A DNA stretch of 64,000 nucleotides, from NCBI RefSeq assembly GCF_001742185.1, contig NZ_CP015750.1:2852001-2916000 (forward strand), given 5' to 3'. The position numbers and the translations under genes were made by a program. Source of the stretch: Pectobacterium wasabiae CFBP 3304. Its GTDB lineage: Bacteria > Pseudomonadota > Gammaproteobacteria > Enterobacterales > Enterobacteriaceae. Shown here piece after piece: positions 45,464 to 54,445 of the stretch. Within the stretch, counting starts at the first letter, position 1, and every line of letters begins with the position of its first letter. The notes under the pieces are model-generated. The model did no database searches. It was not told the origin of the DNA and was given only the letters and a program-made list of their open reading frames with translations.

Positions 45464-45616
45464 TTAAAACACCAGTTCCGCCACTGCCGCAGACAGCAAA
45501 CTCACTAGCGTAGAACCGTAAACCAGCTTCAGACCAAAGCGTGATACCACGTTGCCCTGTGCTTCATTCAGCCTTTTGATTGCGCCTGCGATAATGCCAA
45601 TTGACGCGAAGTTGGC
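45464..45616 (-). pseudogene. nupC: C-terminal fragment of nucleoside permease NupC
   Basis: On the minus strand the last 50 residues of a NupC-type concentrative nucleoside transporter are intact ([20 protein letters not shown], then [19 protein letters not shown] to LVF and TAA). E. coli NupC ends with nearly the same residues. Upstream of about 45616 the frame continues as [15 protein letters not shown], which is not NupC-like, and the remaining 350 residues are absent before emrB. This is a decayed or truncated copy with no visible promoter, left at the point where the E. coli emrB-luxS linkage is interrupted. Confidence 0.88.
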
Positions 45617-45670
45617 AAGAGGATCCCCTTCAGCCAATGGGATGGCCGAGGGGGAGGGCAATTTCGGCAG

Positions 45671-47206
45671 TTAGTGTGCGCCACCGCCTCCACCGCCGGT
45701 GGTAAAGGGCGGTTTAGCAAACCAGACCAGCACCAGCAATACCAGAAATACGGCTGCGGCGGCCCAGAAGATCTCGTTAGCAGAAATAATCAGCCCCTGC
45801 GCCGTAATCTGCTCTGCGATATAGGCCGATGCCTGTGTTTGACTCATCCCCATAGCCTGAAGCTGCTGGTACGTTTCCTGCGCTATCGGATTATATGGCG
45901 TGATAGATTCCGTCAGGTGTGCATGGTGCAGCGACTCTCGCTGCGTCCAGAGCGTGGTGGTCAGCGATGTCCCGATCGACCCCGCCAACGTTCGGGCAAA
46001 GTTCGACAGACTCGATGCCGCCGCCAAACGTTCAGGCGGAAGACCCGACAGCGTGATGGTCGTCAGCGGCATGAAGAAGCAGGCGACGGCAAACCCCTGT
46101 ACGAACTGCGGCCAGGCCGACGCGCCGAAATCCATGCCCGGCTCGAAGGTGTACGCACGCCAGTAAAAACAAACTGCGTACATAATAAAGCTGAACGTTA
46201 CCAGCTTGCGCATATCCAGACGCGGCGCGAACCGACCGATGATCGGCGACAGCACCACCGGCATTAGCCCAACGGGGGCGGATGCCAGCCCTGCCCAGGT
46301 GGCGGTATAGCCATACACCTCCTGCAATAGTTGCGGCAAGAGCACGATCGCCCCGAAGTAAAACATATAGGCGAGGCTGATACACAGACAGCCGATGGTG
46401 AAGTTTCGCGACTTAAATAGGGACAAATCCACCACCGGGTGGTCGTCCGTCAGTTCCCAGACAATCAGGAACGTTATCGCAATTACCGCCACCACGGTGA
46501 GGGTGATGATTTCCGTCGAGTTAAACCAGTCCAGCTCTTTGCCCCGGTCTAGCATCATCTGAAGGCTGCCGATGCCAACGACCAACAACGCCAGCCCGAT
46601 GGTATCGATGGGCTTGATTTCCGTTTTGGTTTCTCGCCCGCGCAGCGTTTGCAACGCAATAAATACCACGGCGATACCGAGTGGGACGTTGATGAAGAAT
46701 ATCCAGCCCCAGTGGTAGTTATCGCTAATCCAGCCGCCCAAAATCGGGCCGCAGATCGGTGCGACGACCACGGTCATTGACCACAGCGCCAGAGCGATGC
46801 TGCGTTTCGCGGGAGGATAATTGCTTAACAACAGGCTCTGTGAGAGCGGAATGAGCGGCCCGGCGACGATCCCCTGCAACACGCGGGCGAAAATCAGCAT
46901 TTCCAGGCTGGTGGACATACCACATAGCCAGGACGTCAGGGCGAAGAGCGCCGTTGACCATAGAAAAAGACGGACTTCACCGAACCGTTTAGCCAGCCAG
47001 CCGGTGATAGGAATAGAGATAGCATTAGCGACCCCGAACGAGGTGATGACCCACGTTCCCTGCGAGTTGGACGCACCCAGATTACCGGCGATGGTCGGAA
47101 TAGCGACGTTGGCGATGGTGGAGTCCAGCACCTGCATGAACGTTGCCAGCGATAGCGCAACGGTCATCCAGGCCAGACTCGCGCCTTTAAGCGGTTTTCT
47201 CTGCAC
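45671..47206 (-). CDS. emrB: Multidrug efflux MFS transporter EmrB
   Basis: The 511-residue DHA2-family drug/proton antiporter has fourteen predicted membrane segments. Typical motifs are ATFMQVLDSTIANVAIPTIAG near residue 21 (motif D1), GWLAKRFGEVRLF (motif A) and VAPICGPILGGWISD (motif C). With EmrA and an outer-membrane channel it exports uncouplers and hydrophobic drugs. The start is GTG with AGGAG eight bases upstream. It follows emrA by 17 bp. In E. coli luxS lies downstream; here the nupC fragment does. Confidence 0.95.
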   Translation of the reverse strand: MQRKPLKGASLAWMTVALSLATFMQVLDSTIANVAIPTIAGNLGASNSQGTWVITSFGVANAISIPITGWLAKRFGEVRLFLWSTALFALTSWLCGMSTSLEMLIFARVLQGIVAGPLIPLSQSLLLSNYPPAKRSIALALWSMTVVVAPICGPILGGWISDNYHWGWIFFINVPLGIAVVFIALQTLRGRETKTEIKPIDTIGLALLVVGIGSLQMMLDRGKELDWFNSTEIITLTVVAVIAITFLIVWELTDDHPVVDLSLFKSRNFTIGCLCISLAYMFYFGAIVLLPQLLQEVYGYTATWAGLASAPVGLMPVVLSPIIGRFAPRLDMRKLVTFSFIMYAVCFYWRAYTFEPGMDFGASAWPQFVQGFAVACFFMPLTTITLSGLPPERLAAASSLSNFARTLAGSIGTSLTTTLWTQRESLHHAHLTESITPYNPIAQETYQQLQAMGMSQTQASAYIAEQITAQGLIISANEIFWAAAAVFLVLLVLVWFAKPPFTTGGGGGGAH

Positions 47207-47223
47207 GTTTCTCTCCTGGTCGA

Positions 47224-48399
47224 TTAACCGGCATTGGCCTGAATAATGGCGCTAATGTCTTGGTTAACGGGGGCGAGATCCAGCGTCAGTGCATCACTTT
47301 GGTAAGCTGGCGTGGTGCGTGATGTTTCTGCTAATGCGCTGCCTTCTGTATTGGCGGTATCGACATTCACTAACGCTGACAGGCCGATGCGCAACGGATG
47401 TTCGGCAACCTGCTTCGGATCGATCTCAATACGCACAGGCAGGCGCTGGACGACTTTAATCCAGTTTCCTGTCGCGTTCTGGGCAGGCAGCAGAGAAAAC
47501 GCGCTACCGGTTCCCATATCGAGGCCGACCACTTTTCCCTGATACACGACATCGTCACCGTAGATATCTGCGATCACGGTAGCGGGCTGGCCGATGCGCA
47601 TATTGGCTAACTGCGTCTCTTTGAAGTTAGCATCGACCCACAGGTGATTGGCGGGAACCACCGCCATCAGCGCTGAGGTTGAGGAGATGCGAGCGCCAAT
47701 CTGCACGCTGCGGCGTGAGATGTAGCCGTCAATCGGGCTGACGATTTTAGTGCGTTGTAGCGCCAACCAGGCATCGCGCATTTCTACAGAGGCTTGCTGT
47801 ATGGCGGGTTGCTTCTCCAGCGGCGTATCCAGAATCATCGCCTGATTCGCTTGATATTGTTGTCTGGCAACTTCCAGCGCCGCTTTGGCGGTCGCGACGG
47901 CATCGCGAGCATGCTGTACTTCTTCACGCCCGATAGCATTCGCGCTGCCCAGGGCTTCACGGCGGCTTAAGTCACTTTGCGCCTTGTTCAGTTCAGTCTG
48001 ACGCAGCTCGATGTTGGCCTGATATTGTTTGCTGTTGATAATCAACTGATGCGTTTGGCGCACGCTGTTAGCCAATGCGGTTTTCGCGCGCTCGAATGCC
48101 TGCTGGGCATCGGTAGGATCCAACTCCACCAACACCTGTCCCTGCTTAACAAAGTCGGTATTGTCGACGTTCACATGCGTCACGCTGCCTGTAACCTGTG
48201 CCATTATCTGAATCTGGTTGCCTGCGATGTAGGCATCGTCAGTGCTTTGGTGATGTCTGAGCACCAGAAACCAGTAAACTAGCCAAGCACAGCCCAGCGC
48301 GACGAAAATAAATGTCAGCAGCGATAACACTCGCTTCCGCTGCTGTTTCTTGTTTCTTTGCGGCGTCTGCGGCACCTGATTTTCCACACTTTCACTCAT
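47224..48399 (-). CDS. emrA: Membrane fusion protein EmrA
   Basis: The 391-residue HlyD-family adaptor spans the periplasm between EmrB and the outer-membrane channel. One N-terminal membrane segment (VLSLLTFIFVALGCAWLVYWFLVL) at about residues 24-47 is followed by a lipoyl half (AYIAGNQIQIMAQVTGSV), a long alpha hairpin near 105-200, and KIVSPIDGYISRRSVQIGARI near 216. Middle gene of emrRAB. The spacer to emrR is 277 bp and contains a hairpin. Confidence 0.95.
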   Translation of the reverse strand: MSESVENQVPQTPQRNKKQQRKRVLSLLTFIFVALGCAWLVYWFLVLRHHQSTDDAYIAGNQIQIMAQVTGSVTHVNVDNTDFVKQGQVLVELDPTDAQQAFERAKTALANSVRQTHQLIINSKQYQANIELRQTELNKAQSDLSRREALGSANAIGREEVQHARDAVATAKAALEVARQQYQANQAMILDTPLEKQPAIQQASVEMRDAWLALQRTKIVSPIDGYISRRSVQIGARISSTSALMAVVPANHLWVDANFKETQLANMRIGQPATVIADIYGDDVVYQGKVVGLDMGTGSAFSLLPAQNATGNWIKVVQRLPVRIEIDPKQVAEHPLRIGLSALVNVDTANTEGSALAETSRTTPAYQSDALTLDLAPVNQDISAIIQANAG

Positions 48400-48593
48400 G
48401 CTATTCTCTCTTTTTATTTTCTTTGTATCGGCCAGTGCGCCAGACGGAGCCGCCTGGCGATAGTCGCAATGAATTCATATTGCTGTGCAGCCTGGGGGCG
48501 TTTTCAGATTGCCCGCCCAGAGCGTGAGATTGCCGTTGTGCTAAGCCGCAGGTTGCTGCTGCGGAAAGATCATGTGTATTTTTCGCAGCAAAA

Positions 48594-48635
48594 TTCACCT
48601 GCCCGATACATCAGCATCGGGTCGTTTCGGGTGAA
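48594..48635 (-). other. Nested hairpin in the emrR-emrA spacer
   Basis: On the minus strand TTCACC pairs with GGTGAA outside and CCCGAT with ATCGGG inside, followed by TTTTGC. It could be a partial terminator that lowers emrAB relative to emrR. The spacer (48400-48676) holds no gene. Confidence 0.45.
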
Positions 48636-48676
48636 AGAAAAAGGCGCTGGTTATGATTTTTGTTGTTGTTTTTCTG

Positions 48677-49192
48677 CTATACGTTGTCGAAATCGTCCAT
48701 TTCATCCAGCCGAACCAAGAGCTTTCTCATCAGCGTTTCAAGCTGTTTTTTCTCGCCGGATTCAAGTGCTGAACAAAGAACGTGGAGGCTGCTGTGCTGT
48801 GGTGGAATCAATTGACCAAGAAAGGCTTTGCCTTCTTCTGTTAGATGCAGATGCAGGCAGCGTCTGTCACTGCTGCTTTCGCGCCGCTCTATCCAGCCTC
48901 TTTTCTCCAGATCGTCAGCGATGCGTGTTGCATTGGTACGTGACGACCCCAGTGCGGCACTGAGTTCGGACGGCTGAATACTGTAAGACTCTTGAGATTC
49001 CAGCGTCAGCAATGCCATGAAAAGGGTTTCATTGATGCCCTGATCTTTCAGCATTCTGTTTCTATTTTCCAGGATTTTGCCTTGAACATGCATGAATAGA
49101 CGCAGTAGCAAGACTTCCTGACGTGGGAAACCGGGTTTGCGTGAAGCACGCAGATCGAGCATTTGTTCTATAGGAGTGAATGAACTGTCCAT
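48677..49192 (-). CDS. emrR: MarR-family repressor EmrR (MprA)
   Basis: The 171-residue winged-helix repressor controls emrRAB and is released by uncouplers and other hydrophobic compounds. The DNA-binding part is [41 protein letters not shown] near residues 71-111, followed by the wing [13 protein letters not shown]. It is close to E. coli MprA. A palindrome overlapping its own promoter lies about 35 bp upstream. Confidence 0.95.
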   Translation of the reverse strand: MDSSFTPIEQMLDLRASRKPGFPRQEVLLLRLFMHVQGKILENRNRMLKDQGINETLFMALLTLESQESYSIQPSELSAALGSSRTNATRIADDLEKRGWIERRESSSDRRCLHLHLTEEGKAFLGQLIPPQHSSLHVLCSALESGEKKQLETLMRKLLVRLDEMDDFDNV

Positions 49193-49224
49193 TTTTTATA
49201 TAAACCTCATTAATCACGGCATGC

Positions 49225-49253
49225 ATAGTAACTAATGTTACTAAATGGGTAAA
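49225..49253 (-). promoter_or_regulatory. emrRAB promoter with overlapping palindromic operator
   Basis: On the minus strand TTTACC (49253-49248) and TACTAT (49230-49225) are 17 bp apart. A perfect inverted repeat, TAGTAAC-TAAT-GTTACTA (49226-49243), covers the -10 and spacer. Its position suits autorepression by EmrR, which is an inference. Confidence 0.7.
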
Positions 49254-49381
49254 CGGCATTCGGGTGGGAAATTGTGCTTATTTATGTGACAGAAAGTAAG
49301 CGGAGAATGACCGAAGGTAAGGATTATTCGCCATTTACTTTATTTAAATCAAAATCTTATTTGATAATTTTCGCTGCGGAT

Positions 49382-49711
49382 TCAGAGCAATTTGAAAGCA
49401 ATGCCGTAGCAGAGTGCTCCCAGTAACGTCGACAAAACGATACTACGGGTTTTATAAAAGCAGGCTGTCAGCGTAATAAAACCCGCCAGTGTTGGCAGTA
49501 GCTTTTCGTGATGCACGAGAATATCCGGCACGCTGGAAACGATCAGCAGCGCACAGATGGAAGCAATGCCGATGCTATCAAGCAACAGGGCTTTTTTGCC
49601 GCGTTGCAGCGAACCGGAGGCGCGTGAGGCGCTGAGTCTCAGAGGTAGATAGCGAAAGAGATAGTTCACCAGCCCCACAATCAGCCCAATAAGAACGACT
49701 TCTGTACTCAT
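49382..49711 (-). CDS. ygaH: L-valine exporter subunit YgaH (AzlD family)
   Basis: The 109-residue protein has about four hydrophobic segments of the AzlD type (LIGLIVGLVNYLFRYLPLRL near residue 7). With YgaZ it forms a branched-chain amino acid and methionine exporter in E. coli. Its start overlaps the end of ygaZ by four bases, so the two are coupled. The emrR promoter lies just downstream. Confidence 0.92.
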   Translation of the reverse strand: MSTEVVLIGLIVGLVNYLFRYLPLRLSASRASGSLQRGKKALLLDSIGIASICALLIVSSVPDILVHHEKLLPTLAGFITLTACFYKTRSIVLSTLLGALCYGIAFKLL

Positions 49712-50460
49712 GTGTTCACCTGCGGTGTGGCGGTGTTAACCAGCGACGCCAAACAGCCGCTGAGAATACCGAGCAGTATGGCGGCCGGGATGGAGGAAAG
49801 CAGCAGTCCAAGCAGCGCTCCGCCCAGTGCGCAGGCGACAACCAGACTCTGTTTTCGCTTGAAAGAGGCGAGCAAAAAGCTCAGGAAAAGCGCGGGTAGC
49901 ATGAACGATAGCGCGGCTTCGACGGCAGGGTAGTCATCCAATGGGCCGTTACCAAACACGGCACCGATCACCGTGCCGAGCACCCAGGAGAGCCAGGCTA
50001 AAAGCGATACGCCCATCATCCACTCTTCTGACCAACGTCGGTTATCTTTCGCCAATCGAGTAGCTGCTGCCGCAAACACTTCGTCCGTCAAGCCGAACGC
50101 CCACAGTGCGGTTTTCCGGGTCGGCAGCCGCTGTGTAATGCGATGCCGCAGTGCGGGCCCATATAGCACATGGCGAACATCCATCGCCATGACGGTCAAC
50201 GCTGCTACCCAGATGGACATACCTGCGCTGAGCAACGCGGTGATGACGAACTGGCTGGCACCCGCGTAAATGATGCACGAAAGAAAAATGCCTTCCAGCG
50301 GAGTAAACCCTAATTTGACGGCATTCATGCCAAATGCGAATGCTACAGGCATATAGCCGATAACAATTGGCACACTATCAAATACGCCTTCGCTAAAAGA
50401 CGCCGGCTTTTTCGGTGTAGCGGTGGTTAATGTATTCACTGGCCTGATATTTTTTTGCAC
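49708..50460 (-). CDS. ygaZ: L-valine exporter subunit YgaZ (AzlC family)
   Basis: The 250-residue membrane protein matches the AzlC family: IVIGYMPVAFAFGMNAVKLGF near residue 33, IIYAGASQFVITALL near 62 and MAMDVRHVLYGPALRHRI near 92, then ALWAFGLTDEVFA. The frame opens with GTG at 50460, which lacks a good ribosome site; a later in-frame start (for example the GTG eight codons on) is possible. Operon with ygaH. Confidence 0.92.
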   Translation of the reverse strand: MQKNIRPVNTLTTATPKKPASFSEGVFDSVPIVIGYMPVAFAFGMNAVKLGFTPLEGIFLSCIIYAGASQFVITALLSAGMSIWVAALTVMAMDVRHVLYGPALRHRITQRLPTRKTALWAFGLTDEVFAAAATRLAKDNRRWSEEWMMGVSLLAWLSWVLGTVIGAVFGNGPLDDYPAVEAALSFMLPALFLSFLLASFKRKQSLVVACALGGALLGLLLSSIPAAILLGILSGCLASLVNTATPQVNT

Positions 50461-50556
50461 TTAAAGGAAACTAACCGGTAACACTAGCAAAGCATTACCG
50501 GAATTTCACGTTATTGCTGAACGGGCGTGATGGTTTTGGACGCAATTTTCTCAGGA

Positions 50557-50597
50557 GAAACTATCTCAAATGAGATGATCTCAATCGAGATAGTTTC
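50557..50597. other. Nested GAGAT/ATCTC palindrome between ygaY and ygaZ
   Basis: GAAACTATCTC (50557-50567) and GAGATAGTTTC (50587-50597) are perfect 11-bp arms; between them sits a second palindrome, GAGATGATCTC (50572-50582). Four ATCTC/GAGAT units result. It lies upstream of ygaZ and just after the MFS gene, so it could be an operator or a transcription end. Confidence 0.5.
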
Positions 50598-50609
50598 AAA
50601 CAAGCGCGG

Positions 50610-51830
50610 CTACGGCGCCGCCATTGCTTCCTGCGTCTCGTGATGATGGCTGCGCCACCACACCAGCAGGTTCAACAGGCTGATAATGCCGCCAGCGGCA
50701 CATACGCCCAGCCAGCCCCACTGCTGATAGGCCGATGCGGAGAGAAGCGATCCCAATGCGCCGCCGATGAAATAGCTGGTCATGTAGCCTGCCGTCAGGC
50801 GATTACGCGCTTCCGGCATCATACGGTAGATCACACTCTGGTTGGTGACGTGCACGCCCTGAACCGCCAGGTCCAGCACGATGATGCCAATGAGCAGCGC
50901 CGCCACGGAATGAATACCGAGCGCAATAAAGCCCCACGACAGCAAAAGCAGGATAATCCCAACGCTGGTGGTCGGCTTGGCTTTGCCCTGATCGACCAGA
51001 CGCCCCGCGCGCGATGCTGCTAATGCGCCCGCTGCGCCAACCAACCCGAACAGGCCGATAACACCTTCGGAATAACCGTAGGGCGGCGAGGCCAGCAGGA
51101 ATGCCATCGAGGTCCATAGAATGCTGAAGTTGGCAAAGGACAAACAGCCCAAAATGGCGCGTGTACGCAACATCGGCGTGGTGGAAAACAGACGAAATAT
51201 GGAAGTAAGCAGTTGCGGGTAGTTCAGCGTGTTTTGCTGAGGAATACGCGGCAACGCCCGCCACAGAATCAGCGCCATGATGACCATCAGCGTGCTGGCA
51301 ACCCAGTAAACGGTGCGCCAGTCACCGAGTGAAGCCAGCGCACCCGCGACGGTACGCGCCAGCAGAATCCCCAGCAGCAGGCCGCTCATAATCGTGCCGA
51401 CGACCTTACCGCGCGTTTCTGGCGTTGCCAGCGTGGCGGCAAGAGGAACCAGCAACTGCGCGACAACGGAGAACAAGCCAGTTAACGCGGTGCCAGCAAT
51501 CATGATCCAAAGTGTGGGCGCGGAAGCGGTGATCAGCATCCCGCCTGCGGCGAGCAGCGTCATGCCGACAATCAGCGTTCGGCGTTCAAACATGTCCCCC
51601 AGCGGCACTAAAAACAGCAGGCCAACGGCATAACCCAACTGTGCGGCGGTGACAATGAATCCCGCCTGATTAACGGAAAGCGCAAAGACTCTGGCAATCG
51701 TCTCCAGCAGCGGTTGGGCATAATAGTTACTGGCGACGGCAAGGCCAGTCGCAATAGACATAATCAGGGTCAAAGACAGGCTAAGCCCTGGTTGTTGTGT
51801 AGAGGATGCAGATTGTTGCTGAAGAGGCAT
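50610..51830 (-). CDS. ygaY: MFS transporter, YgaY-like
   Basis: The 406-residue protein has twelve predicted membrane segments with DHA1-type features (LGYAVGLLFLVPLGDMFERRTLI near residue 65, and a conserved VHVTNQSVIYRMMPEARNRLTAGYM near 328). Position beside ygaZ matches E. coli ygaY, a disrupted gene in K-12, and the symbol rests mainly on that. The frame is intact here. Substrate unknown; an efflux role is likely from the family. Confidence 0.8.
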   Translation of the reverse strand: MPLQQQSASSTQQPGLSLSLTLIMSIATGLAVASNYYAQPLLETIARVFALSVNQAGFIVTAAQLGYAVGLLFLVPLGDMFERRTLIVGMTLLAAGGMLITASAPTLWIMIAGTALTGLFSVVAQLLVPLAATLATPETRGKVVGTIMSGLLLGILLARTVAGALASLGDWRTVYWVASTLMVIMALILWRALPRIPQQNTLNYPQLLTSIFRLFSTTPMLRTRAILGCLSFANFSILWTSMAFLLASPPYGYSEGVIGLFGLVGAAGALAASRAGRLVDQGKAKPTTSVGIILLLLSWGFIALGIHSVAALLIGIIVLDLAVQGVHVTNQSVIYRMMPEARNRLTAGYMTSYFIGGALGSLLSASAYQQWGWLGVCAAGGIISLLNLLVWWRSHHHETQEAMAAP

Positions 51831-51990
51831 AGTGTTTGAACGTTAATATGATGTTAAAAGCAGAAGCGATAGTATCCGGCAGAGCCTAATGAGATGCCAG
51901 AATATCTTTGTGCTTATTAAGTTTGTTTTGTTTTTAATGAGATTGATTTAGCTTATTGCCAGCGTCATAACACTATCGACAGGGGACAGT

Positions 51991-53151
51991 ATGTTTAAGC
52001 ATTATCAGGTGTTTAAGAAAAACAGCATTGCAATGCTAATGGGATGTGCACTGCTGCCAGCAGCGGCACTGTGGTCGATGGGCGCGCAGGCAGTCACGGC
52101 GGTTTACGTCTCTGCTGCCACTGACGGCGCGATCGATGCCTACACACTCAATACGCAAAGCGGCGAATTGACCGCTACCGGGAAAGTTGCTGCTGGTGCA
52201 AAAGTGATGCCGATGGTCATTAGCCCAGATAAATCATTCCTCTATGCTGCCACGCGCGGTATCCCCTACTCGGCAGTCAGCTATAAAATCGACGCCAAGA
52301 GCGGTGTACTGAGCCCGTTAGGTAAAGCGGAATTACCGGACAGCATGGCTTACATCTCTACGGATCTCACGGGAAAATGGCTGTTCAGTGCGTCGTATGG
52401 CGGCAATAAAATCGCGGTTAATGGCATTGATAAAGACGGCAAGGTCAACGCGAGTGCGGTCACTGTGGTGCCGACAGGCGAGAAAGCGCACAGCATTATT
52501 GCCGATCGCAAAAATAAGTTCGTCTTTGCCAGCAATCTCGGCAGCGACCAAATTGTACAGTTCCGGTTTGATGCGAAAACGGGCACGCTGACGCCGAATG
52601 AGCCAGCCGAAATTAAACTGCCTGAGGGGAACGGGCCGCGCCATTTGGTGTTCTCACCTGATAATAAAACGCTCTACGTGAGCAACGAATTGTCCGGCAA
52701 AGTTGCGCGTTTGGCGCTGAATGAAAAGACAGGACAGCTTACGCTGTTGGATTACACCGAGACCGTTCCGGCCGACGCAGGAATGCGAGCGGGAACAATC
52801 GCGCCGGATAAAAAGAACGCCGATAGCCGACCGCAGATCTGGAGCGCCGATTTACGCCTGACGCCAAATGGAAAATTCCTGTACGTATCGGAACGTACCA
52901 AAAGCACGATTACGCTGCTGCGGGTTGAGCCGAAAACGGGTCAGTTGAAATACATTACGCGCTATCCAACAGAAACGCAGCCACGCGGTATTCAGATCGA
53001 TCCAAGCGGGAAATTCCTGATCGCCAGCGGCGAAAAATCGACATCGCTGTCGGTGTATCGCATCAATCAGGATAACGGGGATTTAGTGCGAGTCGGACAA
53101 TACCCGACCGGAAAAGGCGCGAACTGGGTCGAAATCGTCAAACTGCCATAA
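51991..53151 (+). CDS. Secreted beta-propeller protein, lactonase family (YbhE-like)
   Basis: The 386-residue protein has a cleavable signal peptide (hydrophobic residues 12-34, likely cut after AQA) and repeats of the seven-bladed lactonase fold, each with SPD/D..G..LYVSN-type strands: VISPDKSFLYAATRG, NGPRHLVFSPDNKTLYVSNE, LTPNGKFLYVSERTK and QPRGIQIDPSGKFLIASGE. The family includes 6-phosphogluconolactonases and muconate cyclases, but a periplasmic location makes the cytosolic pentose phosphate role unlikely. GGGGAC precedes the ATG. It lies alone between the MFS gene and proX. Confidence 0.85.
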   Translation: MFKHYQVFKKNSIAMLMGCALLPAAALWSMGAQAVTAVYVSAATDGAIDAYTLNTQSGELTATGKVAAGAKVMPMVISPDKSFLYAATRGIPYSAVSYKIDAKSGVLSPLGKAELPDSMAYISTDLTGKWLFSASYGGNKIAVNGIDKDGKVNASAVTVVPTGEKAHSIIADRKNKFVFASNLGSDQIVQFRFDAKTGTLTPNEPAEIKLPEGNGPRHLVFSPDNKTLYVSNELSGKVARLALNEKTGQLTLLDYTETVPADAGMRAGTIAPDKKNADSRPQIWSADLRLTPNGKFLYVSERTKSTITLLRVEPKTGQLKYITRYPTETQPRGIQIDPSGKFLIASGEKSTSLSVYRINQDNGDLVRVGQYPTGKGANWVEIVKLP

Positions 53152-53165
53152 TTGCCCTTTAGCAA

Positions 53166-53198
53166 TAAAAAGCGCCTCTTTCGCGAGAAAGGGGCGCT
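53166..53198. terminator. Terminator shared by the lactonase gene and proX
   Basis: AGCGCCTCTTTC and GAAAGGGGCGCT form a long stem around GCGA, with TTTTTATTG following on the minus strand. Best as a proX terminator. Confidence 0.85.
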
Positions 53199-53211
53199 CA
53201 TCGACAGGAGA

Positions 53212-54216
53212 TTATTTCGCTGCGTCAGCGGCGGTTTTCACCCAGCCGTCAAACAATTGCTGGTGGGCTTTGATCCAGCCATCAACATGACGTTCGATAT
53301 CTTTCTGTGAACCCTGACCTTCATGCATACGCAGATTCTGCGCATTCACATCGGCAATCGGCAACTTCATGATGGCGAACAGCTTCGCCGCTGCGGGGTT
53401 TTTCTCGGCCCACGCTTTATTCGCGGCAATCTTCATCGTATTAACGGGGAAGCCATAGTCGGCACCGTTTGGCAGCTTGGTGCTGACATCCTTCATTTCA
53501 CCCGGTTGAGAAGAGAAAGGTACCTGCAACCAGACTACGTCACGTCCCGGCACCAGCACATCACTGACCCAGTACGGCGTCCACGTGTAGTACAGAATCG
53601 GCTTGCCTTCTTTGTAACGGGTAATGGTATCGGCGATCATCGCCGCATAGTTACCCTGATTATGCTCGACCGTGTTGGTTAAGCCATAGGCGGGAAGATG
53701 GTGGTTGATGGCTGCTTCACATCCCCAGCCTGGCGTACAGCCCGTCAGATCGGCTTTGCCGTCGCCGTTGGTATCAAACAGCTTGGCAATTTTCGGATCT
53801 TTTAGCTGCGCGATATTGGTGATTTTGTATTTTTCAGCCGTTTTCTTGTCGATCAGATAGCCCTGAGCGGCACCGGAGACATATTCACCCTGACGGTAGA
53901 ATTTCGCGTCCCCACCGGCAGCTTTATATTGGTCGGCGTGTAGCGGATCCCAGTTAACCGCGATAAACGTCGCATCGCCAGAGGCGATTGAGGTGTAGGC
54001 GACGTTGTAATCTACTTCACGAGGAGATTGCACGTCATAGCCGAGCTTTTCCAACGCGCGGCTGACCAGCAGCGTCTGGAACGTTTCCTCGGAGATGGTA
54101 CTTTGCACCGGAATAACCGAAATACCTTTACCCGGTTGCGCGGTGTCAGCGGCGTAAACCTGCGTACTCAACAGTGCGGTAGTCAGGGCGGCGGCCCAAA
54201 GTTTGGTGTTACGCAT
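53212..54216 (-). CDS. proX: Glycine betaine/proline-binding protein ProX
   Basis: The 334-residue periplasmic receptor delivers glycine betaine and proline betaine to ProVW. The signal peptide [22 protein letters not shown] is cut before ADTAQ. Mature sequence is close to E. coli ProX, including the substrate-box tryptophans ([22 protein letters not shown]). The second of two ATGs (54219, 54216) matches the E. coli start; GAGGG lies seven bases upstream. A 238-bp spacer with an ERIC element and a hairpin separates it from proW. Confidence 0.96.
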   Translation of the reverse strand: MRNTKLWAAALTTALLSTQVYAADTAQPGKGISVIPVQSTISEETFQTLLVSRALEKLGYDVQSPREVDYNVAYTSIASGDATFIAVNWDPLHADQYKAAGGDAKFYRQGEYVSGAAQGYLIDKKTAEKYKITNIAQLKDPKIAKLFDTNGDGKADLTGCTPGWGCEAAINHHLPAYGLTNTVEHNQGNYAAMIADTITRYKEGKPILYYTWTPYWVSDVLVPGRDVVWLQVPFSSQPGEMKDVSTKLPNGADYGFPVNTMKIAANKAWAEKNPAAAKLFAIMKLPIADVNAQNLRMHEGQGSQKDIERHVDGWIKAHQQLFDGWVKTAADAAK

Positions 54217-54234
54217 CATGATTCCCTCTGTTTT

Positions 54235-54360
54235 TATACCCGTCATACTTCAAGTTGCATGTGCGTTGGCCGTGCTCAGTCACCCGAATCACTTACCTAT
54301 GTAAGCTCATCGGGATGCCTTCCCTTGCCGCCTGCCTGAAACTCGAATTATTTAGGGCAA
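54235..54360. repeat. ERIC element (intergenic repeat unit) between proW and proX
   Basis: About 126 bp beginning TATACCCGTCATACTTCAAG and ending CTCGAATTATTTAGGGCA, with the core CACTTACCTATGTAAGCTC. This matches the enterobacterial ERIC/IRU consensus in both ends and in the central palindrome. It lies within the proVWX transcript and should fold into a long hairpin. Confidence 0.92.
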
Positions 54361-54415
54361 ATTGTAAGTGTGGCTAATAAAATTAATGTGTGGATAAACC
54401 GAATAGTGAATGTCG

Positions 54416-54445
54416 CCGCCTGTCTGACGTATGCCAGACAGGCGG
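54416..54445 (-). other. Hairpin directly after proW
   Basis: CCGCCTGTCTG and CAGACAGGCGG form a perfect 11-bp stem with an eight-base loop, nine bases after the proW stop. No T-run follows. With the ERIC element it could lower or stabilise parts of the proVWX mRNA. Confidence 0.7.

Noticed and set aside
48358..48963. 201-codon plus-strand frame over the emrA start and emrR
   Set aside because: It overlaps emrR antisense and the emrR-emrA gap; the product is low-complexity Arg/Cys/Ser-rich with no resemblance to a protein family.
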